This document shows positions 61,371 to 64,000 of a stretch of 64,000 nt of DNA, in pieces. Each line of letters starts with the position of its first letter. The first letter of the stretch is position 1. A program made the translations under genes and the position numbers. The notes beneath the pieces were generated by a model. The model searched no databases. It was given only the letters and a program-made list of their open reading frames with translations, and had not been told where the DNA came from. Source of the DNA: Loktanella sp. IMCC34160 (lineage in GTDB: Bacteria > Pseudomonadota > Alphaproteobacteria > Rhodobacterales > Rhodobacteraceae); the NCBI RefSeq assembly GCF_004145845.1, contig NZ_SELP01000005.1:124001-188000 (forward strand), read 5' to 3'.

Positions 61371-61742
61371 GCCCGCACCCTAGCGCCAAGCTCCCCCAAG
61401 GGGGAGAGGCAATCCCGGACACGTGGACACAGTGAACGCCGCCGAACACACCTTGCCCGACGATGGCAGGGTGTCTTCTACACAAACAGAGGTTTGAGCG
61501 AAACGGTCAGAAGGTGGCTTTTAGCCCATTCGGCCTGATGCTGCATGCCGCAAGGATGTCCGCAATCGGCCCAAGTCGGCAGTCATGGATCTTGCGGCAT
61601 GAGTCCGCAGCCAGCCAGACGAGCGGACCGCCGTGCGAGTCGTGGCAGGGCTCCAATGATCGCGAAAGCCCGCAGGCTGTTCTTCGAGGTTCAACGGATC
61701 ATCGCCCACTACTTGGGCTACGCCCCGAATGCGGACTGGACG
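61371..61742. other. Intergenic region with palindrome and short frame
   Basis: 372 bases between udg and the HNH gene. CTCCCCC-AA-GGGGGAG (61391-61406) is a perfect palindrome just upstream of udg. A longer inverted repeat, ATGCCGCAAG (61545-61554) with CTTGCGGCAT (61591-61600), has extended similarity beyond both arms. A 31-codon frame (61656-61751, MIAKARRLFFEVQRIIAHYLG...) overlaps the end of the HNH gene; it has no ribosome site and I do not accept it as a gene. Confidence 0.55.
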
Positions 61743-62927
61743 CTAGACTAGATCAGTCTCGTCGCCCCAGTTTTCAACGTCGTCTTCTTCGTAGTGTGCG
61801 TACGGATTGCGGAAGTGGCCGCTTTTAAAAAGGGTATGTGCATAATCTCGTTTCTTGAGGTCGCCATTATTTGAGCAAATTCCCAAGACTGTTCCGCTAA
61901 TGACAAAATGACCCTTTTCGCGCGTCAAACTCTTGACGTGTATGAGGCTGCCTTGGTTCTGAGTTCCGGTAAGCCATATTGCTTTCGATGAGCTTGAAGT
62001 GGCTTCCCAGCGATCAAAAACAAATTCAATAGTTACACCATTAACAGACCGCGATCCGAGACATATTTGTCCGCGACCAGTGCCGTTCTTCTTTTCGGTC
62101 AGTGGCGAAAAAATTTGTTTTCCTTGAACGAAAATGAAATCTCCGGGCGCTAGTCCGGGACCCAGAGTTCCTTTGTCCAAATAGTCCGAAATATTGATAA
62201 TTGGAATAATTTTGATAACTTCATGGAGGACCTGCGTTACAAAGAAATAGCGCTGCATCCCAAGTTCGCCTTGGTACATGTAGAATAGGCCATCATTTTT
62301 GATCGGGGTTGGCAGCCCATTTTTCTGCGCCACTCCCATTGCAACAAGTTGGCGGAAGTGTTTCACTTCTGTTGTCTTGATGCCTTGAGATAAGGCGATT
62401 TCAAATACCCTAAGCTCGTTGACATAATTCCAGTTTGAGTACTCTAGCCTCATGGCTTGGAGTATGGATTCGGAATCGAACAATTTCACCTCTCTTTCCC
62501 ACCTTACATTAAATTCGGTGAGGGTCTTGGGGTCGAGGTTCTGAGCCAAATCTTTCTTTGAGTGTGCGTCACTGTGGTGCTTCAAGCATAGAACGGCGAG
62601 GTTATCCGGCGCATGGGAGCGGCTTCTGGCCCATTCATCTATGTGGTGAACGATGATTGGTAGCTCAGGATCGCGACAGATACAGCATTGAAATCGATTG
62701 TCGAAAAGCAGCTTTGAAAGAGTATTGTCAGGGATAGGTGGGCGCTGCTCTTGGTAAAGCTTCGTGATAAATACATCGCTCAGTCCGGCAGCTTTCAATT
62801 CGTCTTTTGACGAGGTCTTGAGTTTCGAAATTGTCCAGCCATCTACTCTGAGTTTTTGGGCGGTCGCGGAGTCAACCCCTCTTGCGATGAGGGCCTTTTC
62901 GGTTTGATGCACGGCGGTTCTGTCCAC
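61743..62927 (-). CDS. HNH endonuclease with N-terminal helix-hairpin-helix-like domain
   Basis: A 394-residue protein in markedly AT-richer DNA than its neighbours, suggesting recent acquisition. Residues about 8-58 (ARGVDSATAQKLRVDGWTI, KAAGLSDVFITKLY) look like a DNA-binding helix-hairpin-helix region. The HNH domain follows: CCIC at 81-84, VHHIDEW with His94/His95, PDNLAVLCLKHHSDAH with Asn109, Cys114, His117 and His122. The C-terminal 250 residues are of an unknown type, rich in beta-prone and aromatic residues. It starts with GTG and a weak ribosome site. A single gene; a restriction or anti-phage role is plausible but not shown. Confidence 0.8.
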   Translation of the reverse strand: MDRTAVHQTEKALIARGVDSATAQKLRVDGWTISKLKTSSKDELKAAGLSDVFITKLYQEQRPPIPDNTLSKLLFDNRFQCCICRDPELPIIVHHIDEWARSRSHAPDNLAVLCLKHHSDAHSKKDLAQNLDPKTLTEFNVRWEREVKLFDSESILQAMRLEYSNWNYVNELRVFEIALSQGIKTTEVKHFRQLVAMGVAQKNGLPTPIKNDGLFYMYQGELGMQRYFFVTQVLHEVIKIIPIINISDYLDKGTLGPGLAPGDFIFVQGKQIFSPLTEKKNGTGRGQICLGSRSVNGVTIEFVFDRWEATSSSSKAIWLTGTQNQGSLIHVKSLTREKGHFVISGTVLGICSNNGDLKKRDYAHTLFKSGHFRNPYAHYEEDDVENWGDETDLV

Positions 62928-63317
62928 ATTCTCAAATTGTTCAGGCAGTGTGGACTTGAACTGCGTAGCATATCAACTGGAAATCAATTTGGCAGCTATG
63001 GAGACATGACCGCTTGGCCACGTCGAGGTCAAATGTCGCGACGGTTTCGGATTGGGCGGCGAGTGCAATCCACATTTGCTCATGGCTTACTGGCTGGGGC
63101 AGCGTGCGGCCACTTCCTTTCAATGTTCTCGCGTGAGCAGCATCGAGCGAGCAGGTGCAGCGAATGGCCGGAAGGTCCGCAAAGCTGCCCCTCGGACCCT
63201 AATAATCACCAAGGCGGCACCAGAGGGAAAGTGAGTATCCATTGTCAGGTATTGCACATTGGGTTGCCCGCCGTTTTCGGGTGCCCCGACGACCTGCCGC
63301 GCAGGATCGCGCAATTG
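62928..63317. other. Non-coding stretch between the HNH gene and pyrB
   Basis: With the repeat and leader that follow, about 470 bases without a supported gene. GC content rises back to the local level from about 63000. A hairpin GGTCCG (63174-63179) with CGGACC (63193-63198) is visible. Short open frames on both strands show no start signals or recognisable residues. It may hold decayed coding sequence from the edge of the HNH island. Confidence 0.5.
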
Positions 63318-63338
63318 TAAGGTGGGTCTTGACCCACC
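63318..63338 (+). repeat. Palindromic repeat copy C (TAAGGTGGGT...ACCCACC)
   Basis: Identical over 21 bases to the reverse complement of 6884-6904. It lies 61 bases upstream of the pyrB start, in its leader or promoter region. Confidence 0.85.
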
Positions 63339-63399
63339 CTCCCTTGCCGGGCGGGGCTGGCTGCGCCTATAACCCCCGAAACCGCCGCAGGAGACCCAC

Positions 63400-64000
63400 A
63401 TGGCATTCCGCGCCCAGCATCTTCTGGGGATCGAACACCTCGCCCCAGATGAGATTACCACGCTGCTTGATCTGGCCGACAGATACGCCAATGAAAACCG
63501 CGATCGGGTGTCGCACAAGGACGTGCTGGCGGGGCTGACCCAGATCAACATGTTCTTCGAAAACTCGACCCGGACGCAGGCCAGTTTCGAACTGGCGGGC
63601 AAACGGCTTGGCGCGGATGTGATGAACATGTCGATGGGCACGTCCAGCGTGAAGAAGGGCGAAACCCTGATCGATACGGCGCTGACCCTGAACGCCATGC
63701 ACCCCGACCTACTGGTGGTGCGTCACCCCAATTCCGGCGCCGTGGACCTGTTGGCGCAAAAGGTGAACTGCGCGGTGCTGAACGCGGGCGACGGGCGGCA
63801 CGAACATCCGACGCAGGCGCTGTTGGACGCTTTGACCATCCGCAGGGCCAAAGGCCGGTTGCACCGCCTGTCTGTCGCGATTTGTGGCGATATCCTGCAC
63901 AGCCGCGTCGCGCGGTCCAACATCATGCTTCTGGGCAAGATGGAGAACCGGGTCCGGCTGGTCGCCCCGCCGACGCTGATGCCCGCCGGGGTTGCCGACC
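63400..64000 (+). CDS. pyrB: Aspartate carbamoyltransferase catalytic subunit, N-terminal part
   Basis: The first 200 residues; the 3' end is outside the window. It joins carbamoyl phosphate to aspartate in pyrimidine synthesis. Phosphate-binding motif [20 protein letters not shown] near residue 48, [11 protein letters not shown]-like loop (here [11 protein letters not shown]) and the [12 protein letters not shown] segment are diagnostic. The ATG follows GCAGGAGACC, a good ribosome site. The usual roseobacter neighbour pyrC would follow downstream, but is not visible. Confidence 0.95.
   Translation, partial: MAFRAQHLLGIEHLAPDEITTLLDLADRYANENRDRVSHKDVLAGLTQINMFFENSTRTQASFELAGKRLGADVMNMSMGTSSVKKGETLIDTALTLNAMHPDLLVVRHPNSGAVDLLAQKVNCAVLNAGDGRHEHPTQALLDALTIRRAKGRLHRLSVAICGDILHSRVARSNIMLLGKMENRVRLVAPPTLMPAGVAD

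Noticed and set aside
61656-61751. 31-codon frame MIAKARRLFFEVQ... before the HNH gene
   Set aside because: No ribosome site, overlaps the HNH 3' end, and no similarity I can recognise.
62941-63234. 60-codon frames on both strands between HNH and pyrB
   Set aside because: No start signals, domains or hydrophobic patterns; likely non-coding or decayed DNA.
1-64000. CRISPR arrays, insertion sequences, prophage, rRNA or origin
   Set aside because: No spaced direct repeats, transposase, integrase, phage structural genes, rRNA or DnaA-box clusters were recognised in reading the window.

Overview
This 64 kb window reads as chromosomal DNA of a Rhodobacterales (Roseobacter/Rhodobacteraceae-type) alphaproteobacterium. 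The sequence is GC-rich by eye. It carries a short ProS, an HdaA-type DnaA regulator next to ppk, DUF1127-free compact operons with ATGA overlaps, a roseobacter-like DmdA-family gene, a EutB/EutC pair and GANTC (CcrM-type) promoter motifs. There are no phage, transposase, CRISPR or rRNA genes. Only one stretch looks foreign: a lower-GC HNH-endonuclease gene near the right end.

Layout. 1-3 kb: end of folC, a secreted protein, a probable small-RNA/promoter region full of GANTC sites, then a rhodanese-LysM envelope pair. 3-15 kb: mostly minus-strand metabolic genes (hydrolases, an ornithine cyclodeaminase-family protein, HAD, DMT and AEC transporters, sthA, fghA, proS, a cupin divergent from a LysR), with a block of palindromic intergenic repeats at 6.9-7.1 kb. 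15-24 kb: AI-2E permease-hdaA-ppk, then a periplasmic 5'-nucleotidase and an MscS channel on the minus strand. 22.6-31 kb: leucine biosynthesis, with leuCD separated from leuB by a membrane protein, an endonuclease/phosphatase-fold protein, an NAD-binding epimerase and a LysR. 31-39 kb: tRNA-Pro, SseB, an Fe-S-type uracil-DNA glycosylase, nhaA, a capsule export fragment (kpsT-kpsE-kdsA), a BON-MscS channel and tRNA-Gln. 39-44 kb: Lrp regulator followed by a probable operon of a DmdA/GcvT-family protein, OsmC, an ECHDC3-like crotonase and an acyl-CoA ligase. 44-49 kb: an IorAB-type molybdenum hydroxylase divergent from eutB-eutC. 49-55 kb: complete pstSCAB-phoU-phoB phosphate operon. 55-64 kb: aldolase, carbonic anhydrase, YqgE, a DsbD-like domain protein, an overlapping udg-phosphoesterase-lysE-moaB operon, the HNH island and the start of pyrB.

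How genes work together. The phosphate operon, ppk and the 5'-nucleotidase form a phosphate acquisition and storage theme; PHO-box-like direct repeats lie before pstS and the nucleotidase. KpsT, KpsE and KdsA point to a Kdo-linked, ABC-exported capsule, although the permease KpsM is not here. The Lrp-controlled demethylase-like/OsmC/crotonase/CoA-ligase set looks like an undescribed pathway that removes a methyl group to tetrahydrofolate and activates the residue as a CoA ester. It resembles the DMSP demethylation route but uses non-orthologous parts. Gene packing is extreme: several convergent pairs end within 0-4 bp of each other or overlap.
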